A stretch of 5,870 nucleotides of DNA from Desulfotignum sp. (GTDB lineage Bacteria > Desulfobacterota > Desulfobacteria > Desulfobacterales > Desulfobacteraceae). Numbering within the stretch: the first letter of the stretch is position 1; the number at the start of each line of letters is the position of its first letter. The notes beneath the pieces were generated by a model. That model worked only from the letters and a program-made list of their open reading frames with translations. It ran no database searches and was not told the origin of the DNA. Shown piece after piece: positions 1 to 5,470 of this stretch. The translations under genes were made by a program, and so were the position numbers. The DNA is taken from NCBI GenBank assembly GCA_021737445.1, contig JAIPDY010000210.1, positions 1 through 5,870 on the forward strand. The letters run 5' to 3'.

Positions 1-344
1 ATGGCCGGCAGGTCGATGAGATCATCCCCCACAAACGCCATGGCAGACAGGTCAATGCCGGTGCGTGCCGCCATCTGGTCCATGGCACCGGCTTTGTCAC
101 AGATTCCGTCGAGAATCAGGTCAATGCCCAGGTTCCGGCACCGGTGGTTCAGGGCACCTGAAGTTCTGCCGGTGATGATGCCCACCTGGATGCCGTTGTC
201 CATGAGCAGCCGGAGACCTAAGCCGTCCCTGGATAAAAACGTTTTTATCTGTTCTCCTGCATCGGTGTAGGTGATGCTGCCGTCGGTCAACACACCATCC
301 ACATCCAGGACCAGCAGGGCCACATGTTTAAGTAAAGATGACAT
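1..344 (-). CDS. kdsC: 3-deoxy-D-manno-octulosonate 8-phosphate phosphatase, KdsC (HAD family), 3' end outside window
   Basis: Predicted cytoplasmic phosphatase that removes phosphate from Kdo-8-phosphate to give Kdo, the sugar linking lipid A to the LPS core. I translated it by hand from the ATG at 344-342; 114 codons are visible before the left edge, against roughly 170 residues for the family. HAD motif I is LDVDGVLTD, with nucleophile Asp14 and Asp16. Motif II lies in IITGR (Thr58), the motif III lysine is in DK (Lys84), and motif IV is GDDLIDLP (about 106-113). The compact spacing, without a cap domain insertion, fits the KdsC (C0) subclass. The start is supported by an AGGA ribosome site (355-352) seven bases upstream, inside the end of kdsA. 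The stop of kdsA is four bases before this start, so the pair is almost certainly co-transcribed and perhaps translationally coupled. The missing C-terminus is only the window edge. Other HAD phosphatases are possible by motif alone, but the kdsA neighbour makes KdsC the clear choice. Confidence 0.93.
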   Translation of the reverse strand, partial: MSSLLKHVALLVLDVDGVLTDGSITYTDAGEQIKTFLSRDGLGLRLLMDNGIQVGIITGRTSGALNHRCRNLGIDLILDGICDKAGAMDQMAARTGIDLSAMAFVGDDLIDLPA

Positions 345-348
345 AAAA

Positions 349-1161
349 TTATCCTGATACCTGTCTGATGGCCAGAAGGGTTTTAAGCAGCTGTGCCATG
401 TCTGCCAGGGGCATGGAGTTGGGTCCGTCGCACAGGGCGGTTTTCGGGTCTGGATGGGTTTCCATGAACAGGCCGTGGGCACCGGCAGCTATGGCAGCCT
501 TTGCCAGGGTGGGGATGAACTGCCGTTCTCCGGCAGATGCGGTGGCACTGCCGCCGGGCAGCTGCACACTGTGGGTGGCATCAAATATCACCGGCACACC
601 CATCTGTTTGAGGATCTGTATGGATCTGAAATCCACCACCAGGTTGTTGTATCCGAAACTTGTGCCCCGTTCCGTGATGGCGATGTGTGGGTTGCCGGTG
701 GACACGGCTTTGTCAATGATGTTCTTGCAGTCCAAAGGCGCCAGAAACTGGCCTTTTTTGATACTCACCGGCTTTTTTGTCATGCAGGCGGCCAGAATCA
801 GATCGGTCTGGCGGCACAAAAAGGCGGGGATCTGGATTACGTCCAGGACCCTTGCCGCCGGTACTGCCTGATCCGGCAGATGGATATCTGAAATGACTTT
901 CAGATCCAGGCAAGATTTTATCTGTTTCAGTATGGCCAGGCCCTGTTCAAATCCAGGGCCTCTGAAGGACTGCACCGATGTCCGGTTGGCTTTGTCAAAG
1001 GATGCCTTGAAAATAAAGGGGATACCCAGATTTTTTGTGATGGTTTTCAACGTTTTTGCCACCTGGAATGTGGTGTCAAAGGTTTCGATCACACAGGGGC
1101 CTGCCACCAGAAAAAAACCGGGGGAAGGGGTGCTGTTCAGTTCAAAAAAAAAATTGTTCAT
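349..1161 (-). CDS. kdsA: 3-deoxy-8-phosphooctulonate synthase (Kdo-8-phosphate synthase), metal-dependent type
   Basis: Condenses phosphoenolpyruvate with D-arabinose 5-phosphate to give Kdo-8-phosphate, in the cytoplasm. The 270-residue protein has the family's usual length and a complete set of signatures: AGPCVIE (20-26), FKASFDKANRTS (51-62), RGPG (67-70), SDIH (91-94), IQIPAFLCRQTDL (109-121), KKGQFLAP (135-142), ERGTSFGYNNLVVDFR (164-179), DATHSVQLPGG (194-204) and METHPDP (233-239). Cys23 in AGPC, with His197, Glu234 and Asp245, matches the metal-ligand set of the divalent-metal-dependent KdsA class known from Aquifex aeolicus; the E. coli metal-independent enzyme has Asn in place of this Cys. 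The start at 1161 has a good AAGGA site (1171-1167) upstream and directly follows the divergent promoter region. kdsC follows four bases after the stop. One oddity is a run of ten T in codons 3-6 of the coding strand (1153-1144), giving Asn-Phe-Phe-Phe. Confidence 0.97.
   Translation of the reverse strand: MNNFFFELNSTPSPGFFLVAGPCVIETFDTTFQVAKTLKTITKNLGIPFIFKASFDKANRTSVQSFRGPGFEQGLAILKQIKSCLDLKVISDIHLPDQAVPAARVLDVIQIPAFLCRQTDLILAACMTKKPVSIKKGQFLAPLDCKNIIDKAVSTGNPHIAITERGTSFGYNNLVVDFRSIQILKQMGVPVIFDATHSVQLPGGSATASAGERQFIPTLAKAAIAAGAHGLFMETHPDPKTALCDGPNSMPLADMAQLLKTLLAIRQVSG
1144..1153 (-). repeat. T10 homopolymer in kdsA codons 3-6
   Basis: The coding strand of kdsA contains ten consecutive T (ten A on the plus strand), beginning at the third base of codon 3 and running through codon 6. 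By direct reading, loss of one T would put a TGA at the eighth codon and gain of one T would put a TGA at the seventh, so either slip ends translation at once. Whether the tract really varies cannot be seen from one sequence. Confidence 0.9.
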
Positions 1162-1199
1162 GGGTTGTCCTTATCCTGATCTTGAATGTCTGGGACCAA

Positions 1200-1226
1200 A
1201 TTATAATTTGACATCCAAAAAGTCAA
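1200..1226 (-). promoter_or_regulatory. Candidate sigma-70 promoter for kdsA-kdsC
   Basis: On the minus strand, TTGACT (1226-1221, five of six consensus bases) is followed by a perfect TATAAT (1205-1200). The 15-bp spacer is shorter than the ideal 17, which lowers confidence. Transcription would start near 1193 and leave a leader of about 30 bases carrying the kdsA ribosome site. This is a match by eye only. Confidence 0.4.
1208..1226. repeat. Inverted repeat TTGAC-N9-GTCAA in the divergent promoter region
   Basis: Five-base arms TTGAC (1208-1212) and GTCAA (1222-1226) are separated by nine bases. Each arm is part of the proposed -35 box of one of the two divergent promoters, so the symmetry may be just two facing -35 elements, or it may be an operator. 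The arms are too short and the spacer too long for a convincing transcription terminator. Confidence 0.45.
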
Positions 1227-1237
1227 GAATGTAAAAT
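1208..1237 (+). promoter_or_regulatory. Candidate sigma-70 promoter for the M23 peptidase operon (distal)
   Basis: A perfect TTGACA (1208-1213) is followed after 18 bp by TAAAAT (1232-1237, five of six consensus bases). Transcription would begin near 1244, giving a leader of about 80 bases. It physically overlaps the candidate kdsA promoter on the other strand, so RNA polymerase could not occupy both at once if both are real. Confidence 0.42.
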
Positions 1238-1240
1238 TCC

Positions 1241-1269
1241 TTGATAAGTTGGGGTATAGCTGGTATTTT
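1241..1269 (+). promoter_or_regulatory. Alternative, proximal promoter for the M23 peptidase operon
   Basis: TTGATA (1241-1246, five of six) is followed after 17 bp by TATTTT (1264-1269, four of six), which is preceded by TGG as in an extended -10 element. The start would fall near 1276, giving a leader of about 47 bases. It is weaker in its -10 box than the distal candidate but has ideal spacing; either or both could be used. Confidence 0.3.
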
Positions 1270-1311
1270 TATGGGCATTTCGCTTTGTTAATGCTAACCT
1301 CTTGAAAAAAT

Positions 1312-1325
1312 AGGTATTGTGGATG
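1312..1325 (+). promoter_or_regulatory. Ribosome binding site deciding the M23 peptidase start
   Basis: AGG (within TAGGT, 1311-1315) lies eight bases before the ATG at 1323. It is a weak match, but it fits this start and not the TTG six bases earlier. Confidence 0.5.
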
Positions 1326-2705
1326 AAGAAGTTTTTTTTGCTGGTGGTATGTGCAGGGGTCCTGGTGCCGCTGGTATGGATCATAACATATAAATATGAA
1401 AAAACACCTCCCAAAGTGGATGTGACACTGCCCTCTGTTTATTTAAATGAAGGGTATGAACTGTCTTTGCACATCAAGGACAAAAAAACCGGTCTCAGGC
1501 ATGTCCTGGTCACTATTATGCAGCAGCAGAATGAAAAAAAACTGCTGGAAAAAACCTATCCGGCTGTGTCTGTTTTCAATCTGTTTTCCGGTGAAAAAAC
1601 CCTTGAAGACAATTTTTTGATTCCTGTGGAATCCCGCAGATACGGGATGAACGACGGAGAAGCCGTGATCCGCATTCAGGTATCGGATCAGGCCTGGCGC
1701 AAATGGAACAAAGGCAATGTTTTTTTAGTAGAAAAAAAAGTTATCATTGATACCGAACCCCCGCGGATTCAGGTTTTAAGCCAGCAGCATAATGTTGAAA
1801 GGGGAGGTGCCGGCCTTGTGATCTACCGGTTGTTTGAAAAGGATGTCAAAAGCGGAGTCATGGTGGGAGAACGATTTTTTCCAGGCCATGCAGGCATGTT
1901 TGATCAAAAAGATATTTTTGCCGCTTTTTTTGCACTGGACCACACCCAGGGACCCGGCACCCGCATGTGGGTGACTGCAGAAGACATGGCAGGCAATACT
2001 GCCAGGCGAGGCTTTTACCATTATATCCGGGACCGGAATTTCAAGTCAGATGTACTCAATATTTCAGACCGGTTTCTGGAATCCAAAATGCCTGATTTTA
2101 ACTTGGGAAAGAAGGAAAGCCGGATTGCCCAGGCCGACAACCCCCTGCTGGAAAAATTTCAAACAGTCAACACAGCCCTCAGAAAAGCAAATGTAAAAAA
2201 AGTGCTGTCAGTACCGGCAGATACCGTGAATCAGGTGCTCTGGAAGGAAAAATTTGACCGGATGCCCGGATCTGCCACCCGGGCCGGATTCGGAGATCAG
2301 CGGACCTATACATACAAAGGTAAAAAGATCGGTGAATCCCGTCACATGGGAATCGACCTGGCATCCACTGCCCGGGCCAGAGTAGAGGCTGCCAATTCAG
2401 GACAAATTATCATGGCTGAGGCGGTGGGGATTTTCGGCAATACCGTGATTATTGACCATGGATTCGGTCTGGCCAGCCTGTACTCCCATTTAAGCAGCAT
2501 GGCCGTGTCTGTTGGAGACATGGTAAAAAAGGGGGATCACATCGGCAATACCGGCCTTACCGGGCTGGCTGGCGGAGATCATCTGCATTTTTCCATGATC
2601 GTTCACAATGTGTTTGTCAATCCCGTGGAATGGTGGGATCCCAACTGGATAAAAAACAATGTCACATCTAAAATTAAAGAGATAAAACAGAGCTCTTTGA
2701 ATTGA
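1323..2705 (+). CDS. Membrane-anchored M23 family (LytM-like) metallopeptidase
   Basis: Predicted periplasmic zinc endopeptidase acting on peptidoglycan cross-links or peptides, held by an N-terminal membrane segment. I start it at the ATG at 1323 (460 residues): the in-frame TTG at 1317 would leave only two bases after the AGG at 1312-1314, whereas the ATG leaves eight. A lysine pair is followed by a hydrophobic segment (about 4-23) with positive charges only before it, as in a signal anchor. Residues about 30-240 form a beta-rich, probably Ig-like region; DTEPPR, GGAGLVIY and DMAGN are its recognisable landmarks. A linker (about 240-335) leads to the C-terminal M23 domain. There the zinc ligands are His341 and Asp345 (HMGID) and His422 (of HLH, 420-422), with catalytic-type His389 in YSHLS, so the enzyme looks intact. 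Cys10 is not in an acceptable lipobox (LVVC). It heads the rightward gene run. The exact substrate is not evident. Confidence 0.9.
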   Translation: MKKFFLLVVCAGVLVPLVWIITYKYEKTPPKVDVTLPSVYLNEGYELSLHIKDKKTGLRHVLVTIMQQQNEKKLLEKTYPAVSVFNLFSGEKTLEDNFLIPVESRRYGMNDGEAVIRIQVSDQAWRKWNKGNVFLVEKKVIIDTEPPRIQVLSQQHNVERGGAGLVIYRLFEKDVKSGVMVGERFFPGHAGMFDQKDIFAAFFALDHTQGPGTRMWVTAEDMAGNTARRGFYHYIRDRNFKSDVLNISDRFLESKMPDFNLGKKESRIAQADNPLLEKFQTVNTALRKANVKKVLSVPADTVNQVLWKEKFDRMPGSATRAGFGDQRTYTYKGKKIGESRHMGIDLASTARARVEAANSGQIIMAEAVGIFGNTVIIDHGFGLASLYSHLSSMAVSVGDMVKKGDHIGNTGLTGLAGGDHLHFSMIVHNVFVNPVEWWDPNWIKNNVTSKIKEIKQSSLN

Positions 2706-2716
2706 TGAAACATCAA
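2702..2716 (+). repeat. Short perfect hairpin TTGATG-AAA-CATCAA between peptidase stop and next ribosome site
   Basis: Six-base arms (2702-2707 and 2711-2716) with a three-base loop span the peptidase stop codon (TGA, 2703-2705) and end where the AAGGAG of the next gene begins. No T tract follows, so it is not an intrinsic terminator. It could influence translation restart or RNA processing between the two genes, but a stem of mostly A-T pairs would be only weakly stable. Confidence 0.5.
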
Positions 2717-2727
2717 AGGAGATCATG
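2716..2727 (+). promoter_or_regulatory. Ribosome binding site of the homocysteine biosynthesis gene, with short spacing
   Basis: AAGGAG (2716-2721) is close to the ideal anti-16S match but sits only three bases before the ATG at 2725, shorter than usual. No other in-frame start nearby fits better, and the protein's N-terminus (KTYEQINQKI near the start) is where the family normally begins. Confidence 0.7.
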
Positions 2728-3894
2728 AGCGATCATAAAATATCCAAAACCTATGAACAGATAAACCAAAAAATCGCCCGGGGAGAGGCCGTGGTGGTGA
2801 CGGCTGAAGAAATTATCGATATTGCCAGAGAAAACGGCATTGTTGAGGCGGCCCGGCAGGTGGATGTGGTGACCACCGGCACATTTGCCCCCATGTGCTC
2901 TTCAGGTGCATTCATAAATATCGGCCAGTCAAAGCCCCTGGTGAGAACATCTAAAACCTGGTTTAACAATGTGCCGGCCTATTCGGGCATTGCTGCGGTG
3001 GACTGCTATCTGGGGGCCACCCAGCCGTGTGATGACGACCCGTTGAACAAGCGCCATCCAGGTGATTTCAATTATGGCGGGGGTCATGTGATCCAGGATC
3101 TTGTGGCAGGAAAAACCGTTGAGATCCGGGCAAAAAGCTATGGCACAGACTGCTATCCCAACCGGCGCATTGAAAAAACAGTGACCCTGAAAGATCTTCC
3201 CAACGCCATGCTGGTGAACCCCAGAAACGCATACCAGAATTACAATTGTGCCGTGAACCGGTCGGACCGCATCAAATACACCTACATGGGCACCTTGAAG
3301 CCCGGCATGGCCAATGCCAATTATTCCACTGCCGGCGCCCTGAGCCCCTTGTTCAATGATCCTTTTTTAAAAACCATCGGACTTGGCACCCGGATATTTC
3401 TGGGCGGGGCCCAGGGATATGTCACCTGGACCGGCACCCAGCACAAATCTGCCGTGGACCGCGGATTGAACGGGGTGCCGCTGGGCCCTGCCGGCACCCT
3501 GTCTGTTATCGGAGATTTAAAAGAGATGTCTCCTGAGTGGCTGGTGGGACAGAGTATAAGGGGATACGGCTGTTCGTTGTCTGTGGGAGTCGGCATTCCC
3601 ATTCCCATTCTCAACGAGGAGATGCTCAAATACACGGCTGTCAGTGATGAGGAAATTTTCACCCAGATTGTGGATTATGGATATGATTATCCTGAAGGGA
3701 AAGCCGCATCCTATGGCCAGGTGAGCTATGCAGAACTCAAAAGCGGCACCATCATGGTCAAGGGCCAAAAAATTTCCACCCATCCTTTGTCAAGCATGGT
3801 CAAGGCCAGAAAGATTGCAGAACTTCTCAAATCCGCCATAAGGCGGTCCAAATTCCTTTTAGGACAACCCCAGCATCTGTTTGTGCAGCAATAG
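2725..3894 (+). CDS. Homocysteine biosynthesis protein, COG1900/DUF39 (HcyBio) family; probable L-aspartate semialdehyde sulfurtransferase
   Basis: The family, studied in Methanosarcina acetivorans (MA1821), takes part in an anaerobic route that puts sulfide-derived sulfur onto aspartate semialdehyde to yield homocysteine, bypassing O-acyl-homoserine. The 389-residue protein has the family's single catalytic-type domain and no CBS pair at its C-terminus. Recognisable stretches are KTYEQINQKI (8-17), EAVVVTAEE (21-29), GTFAPMCSSGAF (52-63), GATQPCDDDP (97-106), NYGGGHVIQDLVAG (116-129), GTDCYPNR (140-147) and GGAQGYVTWTGTQH (227-240). Cysteines are 58, 94, 102, 143, 175 and 283. Cys143 in GTDCYP is my candidate for the essential family cysteine, by recollection rather than alignment. 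The usual partner, a NIL/4Fe-4S ferredoxin-domain protein (MA1822 type), is not encoded in this window. It lies between the peptidase and lepB with gaps of 19 and 13 bp, suggesting one transcript. Family assignment is firm; the exact reaction is inferred. Confidence 0.88.
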   Translation: MSDHKISKTYEQINQKIARGEAVVVTAEEIIDIARENGIVEAARQVDVVTTGTFAPMCSSGAFINIGQSKPLVRTSKTWFNNVPAYSGIAAVDCYLGATQPCDDDPLNKRHPGDFNYGGGHVIQDLVAGKTVEIRAKSYGTDCYPNRRIEKTVTLKDLPNAMLVNPRNAYQNYNCAVNRSDRIKYTYMGTLKPGMANANYSTAGALSPLFNDPFLKTIGLGTRIFLGGAQGYVTWTGTQHKSAVDRGLNGVPLGPAGTLSVIGDLKEMSPEWLVGQSIRGYGCSLSVGVGIPIPILNEEMLKYTAVSDEEIFTQIVDYGYDYPEGKAASYGQVSYAELKSGTIMVKGQKISTHPLSSMVKARKIAELLKSAIRRSKFLLGQPQHLFVQQ

Positions 3895-3910
3895 AGGTTA
3901 TAAAATAATG
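3893..3910 (+). promoter_or_regulatory. Ribosome binding site deciding the lepB start
   Basis: AGAGG (3893-3897) overlaps the TAG stop of the preceding gene and stands ten bases before the ATG at 3908. An upstream in-frame ATG at 3881, inside the preceding gene, has no such site and would add a nine-residue polar extension not expected of signal peptidases, so 3908 is preferred. Confidence 0.65.
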
Positions 3911-4507
3911 GCCAAAAAGAAAAACGCCTGGCGGGAGAACATTGAAGCCATTCTCATTGCCATTGTCATTGCCCTGTTCATCAGAACCTTTATTGTACAG
4001 GCATTTAAGATTCCTTCCGGTTCCATGCTCGAAACCCTGCAGATCGGGGACCAGATTCTGGTGAACAAATTTATTTACGGGGTCAAGATCCCTTTTACCG
4101 ACGGCAGGGTGCTCATTCCCTTTAAAAACCCCGAACGGGGGGATATCGTGGTGTTCAAATACCCGGAAGACCCGTCCAAGGATTTTATCAAGCGGGTGGT
4201 GGCCGTGGAAGGGGATATCGTGTCCATTGTTGACAAGCAGTTGTACGTGAACGGCAAACCGGTGGATAAAGAACCCTATGCCATATATTCAGACCTGCCC
4301 ACCCATGCAGATAATATGCAACCTGTTGTGGTGCCGGAAAACAAGCTTTTTGTCATGGGAGATAACAGAGATAACAGTCATGACAGCCGGTTCTGGGGGT
4401 TTGTGGATTTGTCGGCTGTCAAGGGCGAGGCGTTTATGATCTACTGGTCCTGGGACAGAGAGGAGTTTGGTGTCAGGTGGAACCGGATCGGTGATCTGCT
4501 GATATGA
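3908..4507 (+). CDS. lepB: Signal peptidase I
   Basis: Inner-membrane serine protease with its catalytic domain in the periplasm; it cleaves signal peptides from proteins exported by Sec or Tat. The 199-residue protein is of the short, single-anchor type, unlike the 324-residue two-anchor E. coli enzyme. A basic N-terminus (AKKKNAWRE) precedes one membrane segment (about 11-31). Box B, IPSGSMLETL (35-44), contains the nucleophile Ser39. Box D, KRVVAVEGD (95-103), contains the general base Lys95. Box E is GDNRDNSHDSRFWGFV (151-166). All catalytic residues are present, so the enzyme should be active. It begins 13 bases after the homocysteine gene, and pyrB follows 24 bases after its stop with no terminator between. 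The upstream peptidase is also an envelope enzyme, but no closer functional tie is evident. Confidence 0.96.
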   Translation: MAKKKNAWRENIEAILIAIVIALFIRTFIVQAFKIPSGSMLETLQIGDQILVNKFIYGVKIPFTDGRVLIPFKNPERGDIVVFKYPEDPSKDFIKRVVAVEGDIVSIVDKQLYVNGKPVDKEPYAIYSDLPTHADNMQPVVVPENKLFVMGDNRDNSHDSRFWGFVDLSAVKGEAFMIYWSWDREEFGVRWNRIGDLLI

Positions 4508-4531
4508 TTTGCACAATTTAAGGGATGATCT

Positions 4532-5470
4532 ATGCGATTCACTAAAAAGGATATTCTGGATATCCACTCCCTGGATCCGGGTGAGATTTCCCTGATCCTG
4601 GATACTGCCATGGGCATGAAGGAAATTTCCCGGCGGCCGGTGAAAAAGGTGCCCACCCTGCGGGGCAAAACCATTGTGCTTTTTTTCCAGGAACCGTCCA
4701 CCAGAACCAAGCTTTCCTTTGAAATTGCAGCCAAGCGGCTGTCGGCAGATTCCGTGGCCATAGCCAAAGCCGGCTCTTCCATGGCCAAGGGTGAAACCCT
4801 CATCGATACAGTAAAAAATCTGGAATCGATGCGGCCGGATGTGATCGTCATGCGCCATGCCTCTTCCGGGGCCGCGTACCAGGTGGCCAGGCGGGTGGAC
4901 TGCTCGGTGATCAATGCCGGGGACGGCATCCATGCGCATCCGTCCCAGGCCCTGCTGGATATGATGAGTGTCCGGGAGAAAAAAGGCCGGATCCAGGGCC
5001 TGAAACTGGCCATGATAGGGGATATAGCCCACTCCCGGGTGGCCAGATCCAACATTATCGGGTTTTCCAAAATGGGGGCACAGGTATTTGTGTGCGCACC
5101 CCAGACCATGATTCCTTCGGGTATTGAAGCCCTTGGCTGCACAGTGTCATCCACTGTTGAAGATTGTGTGGCAGATGCCGATGTCATCATGATGCTCAGG
5201 ATTCAAAAAGAGCGGCAGAGCGATGTGCTGTTTCCCACGGAACGTGAATATGCCTGCTGTTTCGGCCTGAACAAAGACAGGCTGTCTCTGGCTGGAAAAG
5301 ATGTGACAATCATGCATCCCGGCCCCATGAACCGGGGTGTTGAGATCGCCAGTGATGTGGCAGATGGAAAAGGTTCCATGATCCTGGATCAGGTGACCAA
5401 CGGGGTGGCCCTGCGCATGGCCCTTTACTATCTGGTGGCAGGAGGAAGCAGGCATGCAGATACTGATTAA
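4532..5470 (+). CDS. pyrB: Aspartate carbamoyltransferase, catalytic chain
   Basis: Transfers the carbamoyl group of carbamoyl phosphate to L-aspartate, the committed step of UMP synthesis, in the cytoplasm. The 312 residues match the catalytic chain of other bacteria (about 305-311). The phosphate-binding motif FQEPSTRTKLSFE (52-64) includes Ser56-Thr-Arg-Thr59. The '80s loop' follows as SSMAKGET (82-89, Lys86). Further on come MRHASSGAA (107-115), GDGIHAHPSQALLD (130-143), the aspartate-binding MLRIQKER (221-228) and HPGPMNRG (262-269). All key residues are intact. The start is set by AAGGGA (4520-4525), six bases upstream. No pyrI regulatory chain is seen next to it. Instead pyrC begins within its last codons, as in organisms whose ATCase is encoded with, and sometimes bound to, dihydroorotase. 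The 24-bp gap to lepB leaves no room for a pyrimidine-responsive leader, so any such control would have to act elsewhere. Confidence 0.97.
   Translation: MRFTKKDILDIHSLDPGEISLILDTAMGMKEISRRPVKKVPTLRGKTIVLFFQEPSTRTKLSFEIAAKRLSADSVAIAKAGSSMAKGETLIDTVKNLESMRPDVIVMRHASSGAAYQVARRVDCSVINAGDGIHAHPSQALLDMMSVREKKGRIQGLKLAMIGDIAHSRVARSNIIGFSKMGAQVFVCAPQTMIPSGIEALGCTVSSTVEDCVADADVIMMLRIQKERQSDVLFPTEREYACCFGLNKDRLSLAGKDVTIMHPGPMNRGVEIASDVADGKGSMILDQVTNGVALRMALYYLVAGGSRHADTD
5441..5456 (+). promoter_or_regulatory. Strong ribosome binding site of pyrC inside pyrB
   Basis: GGAGGAA (5441-5447) lies six bases before the ATG at 5454, within the final codons of pyrB (Gly-Gly-Ser). It is the strongest ribosome site in the window and supports the overlapping pyrC start. 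Confidence 0.8.

Noticed and set aside
1..891. Plus-strand open frames opposite kdsC and kdsA
   Set aside because: The minus-strand proteins carry full HAD and KdsA signatures; the plus-strand translations have low-complexity, atypical composition and no motif.
1287..1298. GTTA-N4-TAAC inverted repeat upstream of the peptidase
   Set aside because: Four-base arms are expected by chance in a spacer of this length, and it matches no known site.
1317..1322. TTG at 1317 as the start of the M23 peptidase
   Set aside because: It would leave only two bases to the AGG ribosome site. The ATG at 1323 gives normal spacing and a typical MKK signal-anchor start.
1350..1352. Cys10 of the M23 peptidase as a lipoprotein cysteine
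   Set aside because: The residues before it (LVV) do not fit a lipobox with Gly, Ala or Ser at -1, and the hydrophobic stretch continues past it.
3594..3611. Tandem CATTCC-like repeats
   Set aside because: They simply encode the Ile-Pro-Ile-Pro stretch of the homocysteine biosynthesis protein; the run is too short to be a meaningful repeat.
4289..5190. Two long open frames on the minus strand (about 247 and 249 codons) opposite lepB and pyrB
   Set aside because: They lie antisense to two genes with complete catalytic motifs, their translations show no recognisable domain, and both overlap each other. They are explained by the codon composition of the real genes.
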